In this document: in pieces, positions 41,977 to 51,056 of the stretch
Position numbering within the stretch: the stretch's first letter is position 1
Layout: every line of letters begins with the position of its first letter
Origin: Citrobacter amalonaticus
GTDB lineage: Bacteria; Pseudomonadota; Gammaproteobacteria; Enterobacterales; Enterobacteriaceae
Reading direction: 5' to 3'
DNA: 64,000 nucleotides
Assembly (NCBI RefSeq): GCF_002918555.1
Contig: NZ_PQMB01000003.1
Coordinates: 491 to 64,490, forward strand
The notes under the pieces: model-generated
Told to the model about the DNA's origin: nothing
Database searches by the model: none
What the model saw: only the letters and a program-made list of their open reading frames with translations
Translations under genes and position numbers: made by a program

Positions 41977-43206
41977 ATGGCAAAAATCGCTAAGAAGCTC
42001 ACTGACACTGAAATCAAAAGTACCAAGCCAGCCGATAAAGAAATCAACTTGTTTGACGGTGATGGTTTGATTCTACGAATCGCTCCTTTGGCGAAAGGAG
42101 GCAAGAAAAATTGGTATTTCAGGTATGCAGTACCAGTGAGCAAGAAAAGAACCAAAATGAGCCTTGGGACATATCCTCACCTTACCCTTGCAAGAGCCAG
42201 AGCCTTACGTGATGAATACTTGTCGTTGCTTGCAAATAATATCGATCCGCAGATTCACAACAACGATAAAGCCAACGCCCTTAAGGATGCTACTGAGCAC
42301 ACGCTGCAGGCGGTTGCTAGGAAATGGTTAGATGAGAAGGTTAAGACCTCTGTTATCTCTCCAGACCACGCAGAAGACATCTGGCGGAGCCTTGAACGAA
42401 ATGTCTTCCCCGGTTTAGGCAACGTTCCTATCAAAGAGATCCGTCCCAAGCTCTTAAAACAACACCTTGACCCCATAGAACAACGAGGCGTATTGGAAAC
42501 CCTGCGCCGCATCATTTCACGTCTAAATGAAATTTTCCGTTGGGCTGCGACAGAAGAACTTATTGAGTTTAATCCTGCTGATAACCTCGGTCAGCGATTC
42601 AGTAAACCCAAGAAGCAAAACATGCCAGCTTTACCACCGAATGAACTCCCCCGGTTCATGCTCGCCATATCTAACGCTTCCATACGGCTCGAAACACGTC
42701 TTCTAATTGAGTGGCAGCTCCTTACGTGGGTTCGTCCGGGAGAAGCAGTCCGTGCTCGTTGGAGTGATATAGACGAAGATAATCGGTTCTGGAATATCCC
42801 CGGTGAGTTCATGAAGATGAAGCGCCCTCACAAGATTCCTCTGAGCAAAGAAGCTATGCGCATTCTTGAGTCAATTAAACCGATCAGTGGTCATAGAGAG
42901 TGGGTTTTCCCAAGTATTAAGGCCCCTCTTAACCACATGCATGAACAAACAGCCAATGCTGCAATTATCCGTATGGGATTCGGTGGTGAACTGGTTGCTC
43001 ACGGAATGCGCTCTATAGCAAGAACGGCTGCTGAAGAAAGTGGTAAATTTAGAACAGAGGTGCTTGAATCAGCCTTAGCTCATACTAAGAACAACGAAAT
43101 CATAGCCGCTTATAATCGTGCCGAGTATCTAGCAGAACGAGCAACACTAATGCAATGGTGGGGTGATTATGTTCAGAAACAGAAATTTAAGGCTCTAGCG
43201 GCGTGA
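41977..43206 (+). CDS. P4-type tyrosine integrase
   Basis: Site-specific recombinase of the P4/CP4 class, 409 residues. An N-terminal DUF4102 arm-binding domain (LTDTEIKSTKPADKE) precedes the catalytic domain, where the conserved Arg is in WVRPGEAVR, HxxR in HGMRS and the Tyr nucleophile in IAAYNRAEY. I chose the ATG at 41977; an upstream in-frame ATG at 41935 has no better ribosome site. Position directly after ssrA makes tmRNA its likely target. Confidence 0.93.
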   Translation: MAKIAKKLTDTEIKSTKPADKEINLFDGDGLILRIAPLAKGGKKNWYFRYAVPVSKKRTKMSLGTYPHLTLARARALRDEYLSLLANNIDPQIHNNDKANALKDATEHTLQAVARKWLDEKVKTSVISPDHAEDIWRSLERNVFPGLGNVPIKEIRPKLLKQHLDPIEQRGVLETLRRIISRLNEIFRWAATEELIEFNPADNLGQRFSKPKKQNMPALPPNELPRFMLAISNASIRLETRLLIEWQLLTWVRPGEAVRARWSDIDEDNRFWNIPGEFMKMKRPHKIPLSKEAMRILESIKPISGHREWVFPSIKAPLNHMHEQTANAAIIRMGFGGELVAHGMRSIARTAAEESGKFRTEVLESALAHTKNNEIIAAYNRAEYLAERATLMQWWGDYVQKQKFKALAA

Positions 43207-43208
43207 TA

Positions 43209-43424
43209 ATGAAAATACTGCATGGATTTAGGTCAACATGCCGAGATTGGGCAGGTGAAAAATCCGGTACTCAACGTGAAGTCATTGAACATGCCTTAGC
43301 TCACCAGTTGGCAGATAAGACTGAAGCAGCATGTCAACGTGGGACATTGTGGCCTAAACGTGTTGCATTGATGGATGTATGGTCGTGGTATTGCACAGCG
43401 CCTAACTCCGTCAAAGCAGAATAA
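43209..43424 (+). pseudogene. C-terminal remnant of a second P4-type integrase
   Basis: The frame begins 3 bp after the stop of the intact integrase and encodes the C-terminal catalytic part of another integrase: HGFRSTCRDWA (the HxxR box), then EVIEHALAHQ. The position of the Tyr nucleophile in this motif reads AACQRG, so it appears replaced by Cys. The N-terminal two thirds are missing. Best read as the scar of recombination between integrase genes, or of an earlier element at the same site. Confidence 0.75.
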
Positions 43425-43633
43425 TTCTATGGTAAACTATAATTCCCTCTGTTAGATATAAGCCACACTTATGCTTTAGTGAACCTTGATTCAGTAGGTA
43501 AAACTGAGAGCGTTCATATCATGGATCGAATTAATAGGTTAATTTTGGTTCCATACCGTTTCAATTAAGAAAAAAGATGGTAAAATTTTCAAATTTCTGA
43601 TCTACTCACATCTATCTTCATAAAGGACATTGT

Positions 43634-44864
43634 ATGCTTTGTAGCATTTCTAAAATAAATATACCAATCCCATACTCTAGAAAAAAAGTTAATATACAGT
43701 TGGATGGAAGAAGTCTGATTATCACCGGTGGTAATGGTTGTGGAAAAACAAGTTTCATAACAGCCATTTATAACTATTTAAAAAAGGGAATAGATGACCC
43801 TAATAATAATAGCATCGAATATTTGATGAATCAGATAGATAATTACAAACGCCAAATGGAAAACATTGGGCGAGATGGCGGACATTACAATTACTATAAG
43901 AATGAGTTAGAGAAAAATAAAGCTAGATTAGAAGAAATTAATAATTTTAATATCGAAACAGATTCTATTGACAACAAAGACATTCGATCTTTGCTCAGAT
44001 TCCATAGTGCTACAAGACAGACAATCCGCAATCTCATCACCAAATCAAGCGCCAAAACACTCTGTTCTTATTGAGGAAAATAAGCATTTCCCTAATGATA
44101 AAGATGGCAGTCAATTTTTTGAAAGCTATTTATTGAGTTTAAAGAAAAACCAAAGCTATGCAATAGCTTTCGATAAAGATGAAAATGAAGCAAAACGTAT
44201 TAACCTATGGTTTGACAAGATACAGTTAGATCTACGCTCATTATTTGAAGATCCACATTTAGTTCTAGAGTTTGATACAAAAGATGAGAAGTTTTATTTA
44301 AATCAAGATGGCAAGGACAGATATACCTTTCAGACGTTATCAGCTGGATACTCTTCAATACTAAGTATCTATACTGATTTAATAATGAGAGTCGAAATGT
44401 GGGGGGTCTCTCCTGATAATATACAGGGAATTATTTTTATTGATGAAATTGATGCTCATCTACATGTGTCATTACAAAAACAAATATTAAGATTTTTCAT
44501 TAAATCGTTTCCAAAAATTCAATTTATTGTGACAACTCACTCTCCTTTTGTAGTTACGTCAGTGACAGATTCTGTTATTTATGATCTTACAGCTAATGAG
44601 CAAATCATAGATGTTTCTTCTTATTCTTATGGTGTAGTAATGGAAGAAATTTTTGGCGTTCAACCAGATTCTCATGCATTAACAGATAAGCTTACACATA
44701 TAGAAAATTTAGTCCAAAATATAAGCAAAGAAAATATCTTTGAATTAGAAGAAACTATATCATCTTTGGCATCTAATAAGGATAATATGAGCGATAATAT
44801 TCAAGCTTTCCTTGACTCAGCACAATTAAAACTAATCAAGAAAAAGAAAAGTATTAGTGAGTAG
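43634..44864 (+). pseudogene. ptuA: Septu-like ATPase PtuA, frameshifted
   Basis: AAA/ABC-type ATPase of the PtuA class, sensor component of Septu anti-phage defence. The first part has Walker A TGGNGCGKTS and a coiled-coil; the second, in the next frame, has the signature-like TLSAGYSS and Walker B IIFIDEIDAH followed by TTHSPF. The frame changes at a tandem GACA duplication (44016-44023); removing one copy restores a continuous protein of about 408 residues. As read, translation stops at 44074. AAAGGA precedes the ATG. The following HNH gene overlaps or abuts its end. Confidence 0.8.
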
Positions 44865-44874
44865 GGAGAGAACT

Positions 44875-45528
44875 ATGTTTAATGTGATAAGATCAATACC
44901 TGCCCCTGCTTCGCTGGCAGGCAATAAAAACTATGATGGCGATGATGTTCATTCAGCTCTACAAGAATGCTTTCATGAAAAATGTTATTTATGTGAAACG
45001 AAGAAACCATTGGATATAAATATTGAGCATTTTGTTCCTCACATGGGTGATGTAACTAAAAAATTCTCATGGACTAATCTATATTTAGTATGTTCACGAT
45101 GCAATAATATAAAGCTGACAAAATATAAAAATCTTCTTGATTGTTGTTCAATAAGCGTTTGGGATAGAGTAAAGCTAACTCCCGGATTTTCTCCAAAAGC
45201 TAAAGAGTTTATTATCACACCACAGTTTTGTGATGAAAAAACATTTGAAACAGCAAAACTACTAAACGATATTTACAATAATGATAATACCATCAATAAA
45301 CGGCTTACAGCACGTTCTCTACGAACACAAGTAGTCCAAACCACACATAAGCTAACACAGCACATGATTGTATATTATAGCGAAGACTCTACAGATGAAG
45401 ACAAAGAAAACGCCATAGAAAAAATAAAAGTTATGATTAAAAAATCTTATCCTTACTCTGCATTTTGTCGCTGGATGATAAAAGATGATGAAGATTTGGA
45501 TAAATTATTAACACCACTAATGGACTAA
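44875..45528 (+). CDS. ptuB: Septu-like HNH endonuclease PtuB
   Basis: Predicted effector nuclease of a Septu system, 217 residues. It has the HNH/McrA-type zinc pattern: CYLCETKK, then NIEHFVPH, then VCSRCNNIK, all within the first 85 residues. The ATG at 44875 follows AGGGAGAG by about 5 nt; a GTG at 44857 overlapping the ptuA stop is an alternative. With the ATPase frameshifted, the pair may be non-functional unless the frame is restored. No reverse transcriptase is present, so this is not a retron-linked form. Confidence 0.82.
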   Translation: MFNVIRSIPAPASLAGNKNYDGDDVHSALQECFHEKCYLCETKKPLDINIEHFVPHMGDVTKKFSWTNLYLVCSRCNNIKLTKYKNLLDCCSISVWDRVKLTPGFSPKAKEFIITPQFCDEKTFETAKLLNDIYNNDNTINKRLTARSLRTQVVQTTHKLTQHMIVYYSEDSTDEDKENAIEKIKVMIKKSYPYSAFCRWMIKDDEDLDKLLTPLMD

Positions 45529-45542
45529 CCTCATGTTTAGGC

Positions 45543-45570
45543 AAAGGGCCTTTCGGCCCTTCCTTTTCTC
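45543..45570 (+). terminator. Terminator after ptuB
   Basis: AAGGGCC and GGCCCTT pair around TTTC, followed by a T-rich run, 15 bp after the ptuB stop. Confidence 0.82.
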
Positions 45571-45965
45571 TTAAGAGGCAACGCAATTAGCACATTGGAC
45601 TGTAAACAACTCCCAATATATATAATATTAAACATCGATTATCAATTTTATTTAACTGATTTAAAAAATCATCATAACCACCAATCAAAAATCAATTTAA
45701 TTCTCCATAAAATTCTGTAGAATCAAACCAAGTTCCTGACACCTTATCTATTTTATATCTCATGTTATATTTCTGAATGTCAGGTCAAGGTATATAACAA
45801 CCAGAGAGAATTTTAAAAGTTTGCCATTAGCTGACACACCTTTCCCCATCGCTTTTTCCTATAAAAGAGCCAGAGTTAGATAATAGCATTTTTATTTATA
45901 TTTTATTCACTCTGGATCGATCGGCTCACTGGTTATTAATGAGGTTTCTCACGGCTATAGGTACT
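45571..45965. other. AT-rich non-coding stretch between ptuB and the MobC-like gene
   Basis: About 400 bp, strongly AT-rich, between convergent genes. I see no supported gene, tRNA or strong hairpin in it. Confidence 0.6.
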
Positions 45966-46277
45966 TCACTTCTGCCTCCCAACCATATCCTCAAGAAACC
46001 TTTTTCCTCGTAATTTTAATCTTGCTTTATCTTCAATGCTAATATTCGATGATTGTAATATCAGTCCTAATATTAACTCTTTATCCACTTCGTCTACTTT
46101 ACAGCCCACAGCTTTAGCTACTTCAGCACCAAGGATGATCTTCAGGCGTGTCTCAGCACTCTTGGACAAATATTTCTCTTTGGTCTTGAGGCGATTCAAA
46201 CGCATCTGCGCTGATGCTATTTTTTGGTTAATGCTTTTTTCTGTTCTTGGCTTTCTGTTTTTATCATTATCACTCAT
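45966..46277 (-). CDS. MobC-like mobilization accessory protein
   Basis: Small basic protein of 103 residues, mostly helical, with a Lys/Arg-rich N-terminal half (KIASAQMRLNRLKTKEKYL). It is divergently placed to a MOBQ relaxase gene, the usual position of the MobC/TraD-like accessory protein of MOBQ plasmids. AGGTGA lies upstream of the ATG. The family is inferred from composition and neighbourhood. Confidence 0.6.
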   Translation of the reverse strand: MSDNDKNRKPRTEKSINQKIASAQMRLNRLKTKEKYLSKSAETRLKIILGAEVAKAVGCKVDEVDKELILGLILQSSNISIEDKARLKLRGKRFLEDMVGRQK

Positions 46278-47082
46278 AATTACTTCACCTTTTAGTTGTT
46301 AAAAACATGAAATACAATTAAAAAAGGAAAAGGTCAAACCATAGGCAGAAGGTTGAGCAGCGCTAGATGATTGTTCCAGACAATCAGTTGCCGAACAGGC
46401 TTTCCCTGTTAATGATGGGATTTATCCCGAAAAATAGTGTTTTGGTTTTAAAAACAACACACCAGTAAGCCAAAAATAAAATTTTGCAACACAGACGAGT
46501 GCAACCACTAACGTAAAATACCTGATACTCTCCCCGTTACTTATTTTATCAGAACAATGAAAAAAAATTCACTTGCTGTTTTTAGTCTCTGCTTTCTGTT
46601 CTTAACCTGTGAATTGTGCAACATGGAAAAGTGTCTGCTATTTTCACTGTTTTATCTAAATTTCACTTTCCCTCCTTACGGCGGGAGTGAAAATAAATTC
46701 TTTTGCCCTTACGGGCGTTATCTAAAACACAAAAATGCAATATTATTATCCTACCTCAGCCGTTCATCCGATTCTTACCCTGTTAAGTTAACAGATACTG
46801 GAACTAGTGTTATTAATTAAGAGTAAGAAAACTTTTTACATTGTCGTTATTTATAGCTCCTTTAGGAGATATAAAAATAAAGCAATGCCCACCTATACAC
46901 TGCTACGCAGTGTGTGGGGTCTACCGACGGTTGCCTGCCGCAGGCTAACACCGTTTCCTTCGGAAACAAGGTCAACGTCAACACCAAAGTTTTTCTTACG
47001 AAAAACTAAAACCAGCATAGTCGCACTGGAGATTTATATTTTGGTTTGATATTTAAATTTATATTGAGATTGTTTTTATTGT
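46278..47082. other. Hairpin-rich region between mobC-like and mobA, probable oriT region
   Basis: About 800 bp with at least seven short inverted repeats: GATTGT/ACAATC (46369-46385), AACAGG/CCTGTT (46394-46410), an imperfect hairpin at 46661-46692, GCCC/GGGC (46705-46716), ACACTGC/GCAGTGT (46897-46913), GCCTG/CAGGC (46933-46945), GTTTCC/GGAAAC (46953-46967) and an 8-bp AGTTTTTC/GAAAAACT (46988-47007). Several loops read TTAC. MOBQ oriT sites lie in this position. The nick site was not identified. Confidence 0.55.
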
Positions 47083-48579
47083 ATGGCTATTTTTCATCTT
47101 GATTTTAAAATTGTGAAACGTTCAGAAGGTAAGTCTTCCGTTGCGAAGGCTGCTTATCATGCTCGTACACGCATAACCGATGAAAGAAAAGGTGATACAT
47201 ATGATTATAGCCGCCGTACTGATTTATGCGGGCATTTCATATTAGCACCAGTTAATGCTCCTCGACATATTGTAAAAGACTCTACAGAGTTGTGGAATGA
47301 AGTAGAACGAGTTGAGCGTCAAAGTAATGGTCAAACATCCCGTTATTTCCATGTCGCCATTACTGCCGAGTTAAACAATGACGACAAGAAAAAGCTTGTT
47401 CTTGAATACTGCCAGAAAAATTTCGTTGATAAAGGCATGATTGCCGATATCGCGTTTCATGATCTTGATAGCGATAATCCTCATGCTCACGTTATGTTGA
47501 CATTAAAAACCATAGGCCCGGAAGGTTTTGGTAAAAAAGAAAGAAGCTGGAACGACAGAAAAATGTCTGTGTTGTGGCGTGAATCATGGGCATCTATGGC
47601 TAACAGCTACCTCGCTGCCGCTGGCTCGTCAGAACGTATTGACCATCGCTCTCTCCAAGCCCAGCATGAGGAAGCATTAGAGAAAGCAGCGGTTACTCTG
47701 GATAATGAAGAAAAAGCGTTATGGCTTGCTAAAGCCGCTGAAACAAATCGCCCTGCAATTAAACGTATCCACAGCGCTAAATGGTGTAGTAAAGCAGCTC
47801 AGGAACAAAGAGCCGCAGAGCAGACTGTTCGTGATGCTACCAAACTGGAAGCGGTTGAAGTCTATAAGACATTCAGGGAACTTGATCTTGAAATCGTTGT
47901 TGATGTCAGAAGCTTTACTGTGGCTGTTCTTGCTGAACCAGAAGAGATTATATTGGTTGATACCCTCTCAAATACAGCAAACAGCAGAGAAGCCATTACC
48001 ACTCAGCCGGCTCCAGTTTCACAGAGAAGACCAGCTGTGAAGTCATACCGTAATCCTGATAAGGTCAGTCAGGCTAACAGAGACCCCAAACCGTCACTGG
48101 TGATCCCACCATCACCTCGTACTAAACTGAAAACCCCCTCTTCTCCAACAACTGGAGCGATTAAACGCGCTCCTGTTAAAAGTAAGAGGAAGCAGGTTAA
48201 ACCCCGTCAGGATGGTATTTTCAAACGTTTCACGGCCTACATTGTCGATTTTTTCAAAGAAAAATTTGTCTGGGCCAAGAAGAAACCTGTTCCCGTTTCT
48301 GTCGATGCTGAACATGATAAGCGTATAGCCGAAAACTATGTGTTCGATGAAGTGCTGGGCATCTATGTATCACGCGCTGAGTATGAAAGACGTGCCAGAT
48401 TTAACAGTGACAGTTATAGTCCAACACCAGATGAGATCAGGCGTTTTCCAAGTCGTCCGAAAGCAGAGCAACACAAAAAATATAATGTTCTGGACTATAC
48501 CCAGACTTCTCCGATAGTATCAGGTAAAAGAGTTAATTATCCATCATTGAAACCATCATCATTCGATAAAAATGAATAA
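47083..48579 (+). CDS. mobA: MOBQ-family relaxase (MobA/MobL)
   Basis: DNA-nicking transesterase that starts conjugative transfer at oriT. Tyr25 in AAYHAR matches the position of the catalytic Tyr of RSF1010 MobA, and His126, His134 and His136 (HDLDSDNPHAH) form the HUH metal site. The relaxase domain covers about 1-210; the remaining 290 residues are charged and Pro-rich without a recognisable primase or helicase domain. The 498-residue length is shorter than the RSF1010 fusion. Requires a helper transfer system. Confidence 0.9.
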   Translation: MAIFHLDFKIVKRSEGKSSVAKAAYHARTRITDERKGDTYDYSRRTDLCGHFILAPVNAPRHIVKDSTELWNEVERVERQSNGQTSRYFHVAITAELNNDDKKKLVLEYCQKNFVDKGMIADIAFHDLDSDNPHAHVMLTLKTIGPEGFGKKERSWNDRKMSVLWRESWASMANSYLAAAGSSERIDHRSLQAQHEEALEKAAVTLDNEEKALWLAKAAETNRPAIKRIHSAKWCSKAAQEQRAAEQTVRDATKLEAVEVYKTFRELDLEIVVDVRSFTVAVLAEPEEIILVDTLSNTANSREAITTQPAPVSQRRPAVKSYRNPDKVSQANRDPKPSLVIPPSPRTKLKTPSSPTTGAIKRAPVKSKRKQVKPRQDGIFKRFTAYIVDFFKEKFVWAKKKPVPVSVDAEHDKRIAENYVFDEVLGIYVSRAEYERRARFNSDSYSPTPDEIRRFPSRPKAEQHKKYNVLDYTQTSPIVSGKRVNYPSLKPSSFDKNE

Positions 48580-48667
48580 CCTCTAAATTATTCTAAAGTT
48601 TAACTTTATTGCATAATAATATTTGATATAATATCAAACTAGTTCCATCCGTTTTTTAGGAGTCCAT

Positions 48668-49720
48668 ATGAATATAAGCAATAAAAATAAAGCACTGATT
48701 AAAATTTTTGGCTACTTAGTAAAAGACACAGGAAAACTATTATTAGATCCATACATTGGGAATGTCTCATCTATAATAGAAGGGCTAGTGATAAATAGTA
48801 AAAATTTCTATGATGAGATGAACAAGAAAAAATTATATGAGTTATACATGGGCATTGAGCAATTAGATGACGATACAGAAAAGAAATTCACAAGAGCGAA
48901 TTTGGCATTTTTGATTAAAAAATTCATGCAAGATGACGAAGATAATAAGACTCACCTTTATTCTAAGTTAGCAATAAACATATCAAAAAGTGATATTCCT
49001 GATGAGCAAAGAATTGATTTTATATCAATGCTAAGTGCTCTCACAGTCTATGATATTAATTTCATGAAGAAAGTATATATATACGATATTTTTGATATTA
49101 AGGGATTCAAGAACACTGCGGAGCAATTATTAAAAATTACTGAATCGCAAGAAGGACGGGAAATAAAATCAATCAACAAATTATATGCAAATGGACTCAT
49201 CTTTGAACCTAACAAGGGTAAGGCCGCTGGTCAGTATTATAAACCAACAGAATATTTAAAGAATTTTATCTTAATGCTATTTGATAGCCAAGAACTAACC
49301 CCTGACGCTATAGGAGAACATGAAAAAAACAAATCCGACATTTTCTTTATGAAAAATTCAGAATATATGTCAAAGAAAGAGTATTATGATGAATTAGTTA
49401 TTAACTCGCTAGAAAGCCTAGGATATTCACTAATTATTAATACTGAAGTCTATGGGCCTTACAATGATAAGTCCAGTATATACATGTCAATAGATAACGA
49501 CAAGGCGCTAACAAAAGGAGAGAATGGAGAACTTTTTTTACAACTAATAATAAAAACCAATGAGGATGTATTCTTTAATAGAAAAAACATATCGCCAGAC
49601 AGATATTTACTATCCCTTGATGATTTCAACAAAAGAAAAATGGATAATGACAAGGACACTAATGAAATCAAAAAAATCTTGCGTTCCATTATAGAGGAAT
49701 TAAAAAACCAAAATTATTAA
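48668..49720 (+). CDS. Uncharacterised protein, possibly Abi-alpha/DUF4393-like
   Basis: 350 residues, AT-rich, with a clear AGGAG ribosome site. I do not recognise it firmly. The N-terminal half is mainly helical, and the segment around residues 85-140 (HLYSKLAINISKSD, then SMLSALTVYDINFMKK) recalls the Abi-alpha/DUF4393 proteins, some of which are linked to abortive infection. No signal peptide, membrane span or nuclease motif is obvious. It sits after the relaxase in the same element as the Septu pair. A defence role is speculation. Confidence 0.55.
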   Translation: MNISNKNKALIKIFGYLVKDTGKLLLDPYIGNVSSIIEGLVINSKNFYDEMNKKKLYELYMGIEQLDDDTEKKFTRANLAFLIKKFMQDDEDNKTHLYSKLAINISKSDIPDEQRIDFISMLSALTVYDINFMKKVYIYDIFDIKGFKNTAEQLLKITESQEGREIKSINKLYANGLIFEPNKGKAAGQYYKPTEYLKNFILMLFDSQELTPDAIGEHEKNKSDIFFMKNSEYMSKKEYYDELVINSLESLGYSLIINTEVYGPYNDKSSIYMSIDNDKALTKGENGELFLQLIIKTNEDVFFNRKNISPDRYLLSLDDFNKRKMDNDKDTNEIKKILRSIIEELKNQNY

Positions 49721-49869
49721 CATCAATTACATATTGATTACGTCATCTTTGCATAAGTATTGAGTAGAATGAATACAGTATCCATTCTACTCAATTTCAT
49801 TCAAACTTAAACACCACAATACATTATTAAATCTATTGTCTAAACACAACATTATCAGAGAGTGTTGCC

Positions 49870-50520
49870 TTACCAGCTATCATTATTTCGCTTTTCAATA
49901 GCATCCCGATAACGCTGTTGTTCCACAATATCTAGATTTGGATCGAATAACACACTTGACCCCTTCACAGCAATATCGGTATCAATCTCTGATTGGGGCG
50001 CATAGGCTTTATGACCATTAGGCTGCACAGTGGCTGGAGAAATATATGTCCCACAGTTTTTGCTATTCCCAGAACAACCGATATAAGCCAACAGGAAGGC
50101 AAGCAGGAAGAAGAATGTCCATACTGTATTGTAGCCGTTAATCGTATATCCACTTCCATTAACATCTGAAAACACGCCATGAAACCTGACGGCATAGACA
50201 ATCAGGAATGATGAGAGGATAACAGCCCTGCTTTTACCTACGGTTAAATGCTTGCGAATGAATTTCACCGTTGGAAGCAGTGTGACCAAAAACAGCCCAA
50301 TAGCAACAACGACCAGCCATACAGGAAACAGCCCGTATTTTTGTGTGGTGTTCTGCGATAGCGTCACAAGGGACAGCACCAAGAAAGCGTTAAGCAGAAA
50401 CAGTCTGAATGCCAGCGATACCTTCACCTTCTTTGAAATCTTATGTAGAAACAGCATCGGAGTCAGTGATGGTATGTTCATCAGCAGACCGATGATAAGC
50501 ACCCAATAGATAGAGTTCAT
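49870..50520 (-). CDS. Predicted inner membrane protein of the mobilizable element
   Basis: 216 residues with about five hydrophobic segments (about 5-25, 40-55, 65-88, 98-118 and 132-150), the last ending in a lipobox-like AYIGC, then a hydrophilic C-terminal tail of about 65 residues. AGGAAG precedes the ATG. Function unknown. It lies 16 bp downstream of a truncated gene on the same strand, suggesting they were one operon. Confidence 0.7.
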   Translation of the reverse strand: MNSIYWVLIIGLLMNIPSLTPMLFLHKISKKVKVSLAFRLFLLNAFLVLSLVTLSQNTTQKYGLFPVWLVVVAIGLFLVTLLPTVKFIRKHLTVGKSRAVILSSFLIVYAVRFHGVFSDVNGSGYTINGYNTVWTFFFLLAFLLAYIGCSGNSKNCGTYISPATVQPNGHKAYAPQSEIDTDIAVKGSSVLFDPNLDIVEQQRYRDAIEKRNNDSW

Positions 50521-50536
50521 AGCGTTCTTCCTGTAA

Positions 50537-50756
50537 TTACCGGGCTTGCCAACCTTTATTGGTCTTCACCAGAACAATTTTGGATTCTTCTGGTTCAGAC
50601 ATCCCTTTCACGCCAGAGAAGGCATTTTTATCAACCCAGCCCGGCACGCCATCCAGTTTCCACGTATAGGTCACTTCCGTCATTTTAACGCCATTACCCT
50701 CACTCGGTTCAGTCCAGCTTTTAACCTCAGCAACAGCACGATGACCAATACAGGTG
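50537..50756 (-). pseudogene. C-terminal remnant of an unknown gene cut by an insertion sequence
   Basis: The minus strand reads an open frame, starting at the IS edge, of about 73 codons (CIGHRAVAEVK...TNKGWQAR) ending in TAA at 50537. It has no start. Codon use and Trp-rich beta-like pattern (TYTWKLDGVPGWV) look like a real protein end. The 5' part was lost or displaced at the IS boundary. Function unknown. Confidence 0.65.
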
Positions 50757-50770
50757 TAAATAGACCCGTT

Positions 50771-51052
50771 TTAGTTCCATGCATTTTTTGAGATCCCGGC
50801 CAAATAATGGGGCTGTCGGTATTCCTCCGGTGTCATATTGTTCAGTGATTCATGCGGGCGTTCACAGTTATATTCTGACAACCATTTCTCCGTGATTTCC
50901 CGCACTTCATTCAGCGTTCTGAACAGATAAAAATCGAGTATTTCTGTACGGTATGTCCGGTTAAAGCGCTCAATGAAAGCGTTCTGCGTCGGCTTACCTG
51001 GCTGGATAAATTCCAGTTTTACTGCATGTTTCTCTGCCCATTCAGCCAGTGC
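50771..51052 (-). pseudogene. IS3-family transposase OrfB, C-terminal fragment
   Basis: Minus-strand frame reading LAEWAEKH, FIQPGKPTQNAFIERFNRT and LSEYNCERPHESLNNMTPEEY, ending at TAA 50771. These are the end of an rve (DDE) integrase core, including its last catalytic Glu (in AFIERFNR). It is separated from its N-terminal part by the IS110-like insertion. Confidence 0.88.
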
Positions 51053-51056
51053 TCAT

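Larger units (their letters stand above)
41812..50756. mobile_element. Integrative mobilizable element inserted at ssrA
   Basis: Integrase, integrase remnant, Septu-like pair, MobC-like and MOBQ relaxase genes form a unit with markedly lower GC than the core genome. No conjugation (type IV secretion) genes are present, so it would need a helper. Its right end is cut by the IS cluster at 50,756. The true boundary is uncertain because the following prophage and metabolic segments may share the same insertion. Confidence 0.7.

Noticed and set aside
43968..44030. Programmed ribosomal frameshift in ptuA
   Set aside because: No slippery heptamer or downstream stem is visible at the frame change; a tandem GACA duplication explains it more simply.
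43634..45528. Retron (reverse transcriptase with PtuAB effectors)
   Set aside because: No reverse transcriptase frame or msr/msd-like structure precedes the ATPase; only a 209-bp AT-rich gap and integrase sequences do.
46557..46820. Possible 87-residue secreted or membrane protein in the putative oriT region
   Set aside because: No ribosome site; the frame runs through two of the hairpins, and its middle and end have no protein-like pattern. A weak possibility only.
50973..51056. ATG at 50973 as the start of the IS110-like transposase
   Set aside because: The first 28 codons are antisense to the IS3-family OrfB; the resulting N-terminus is chimeric and lacks the family motif.
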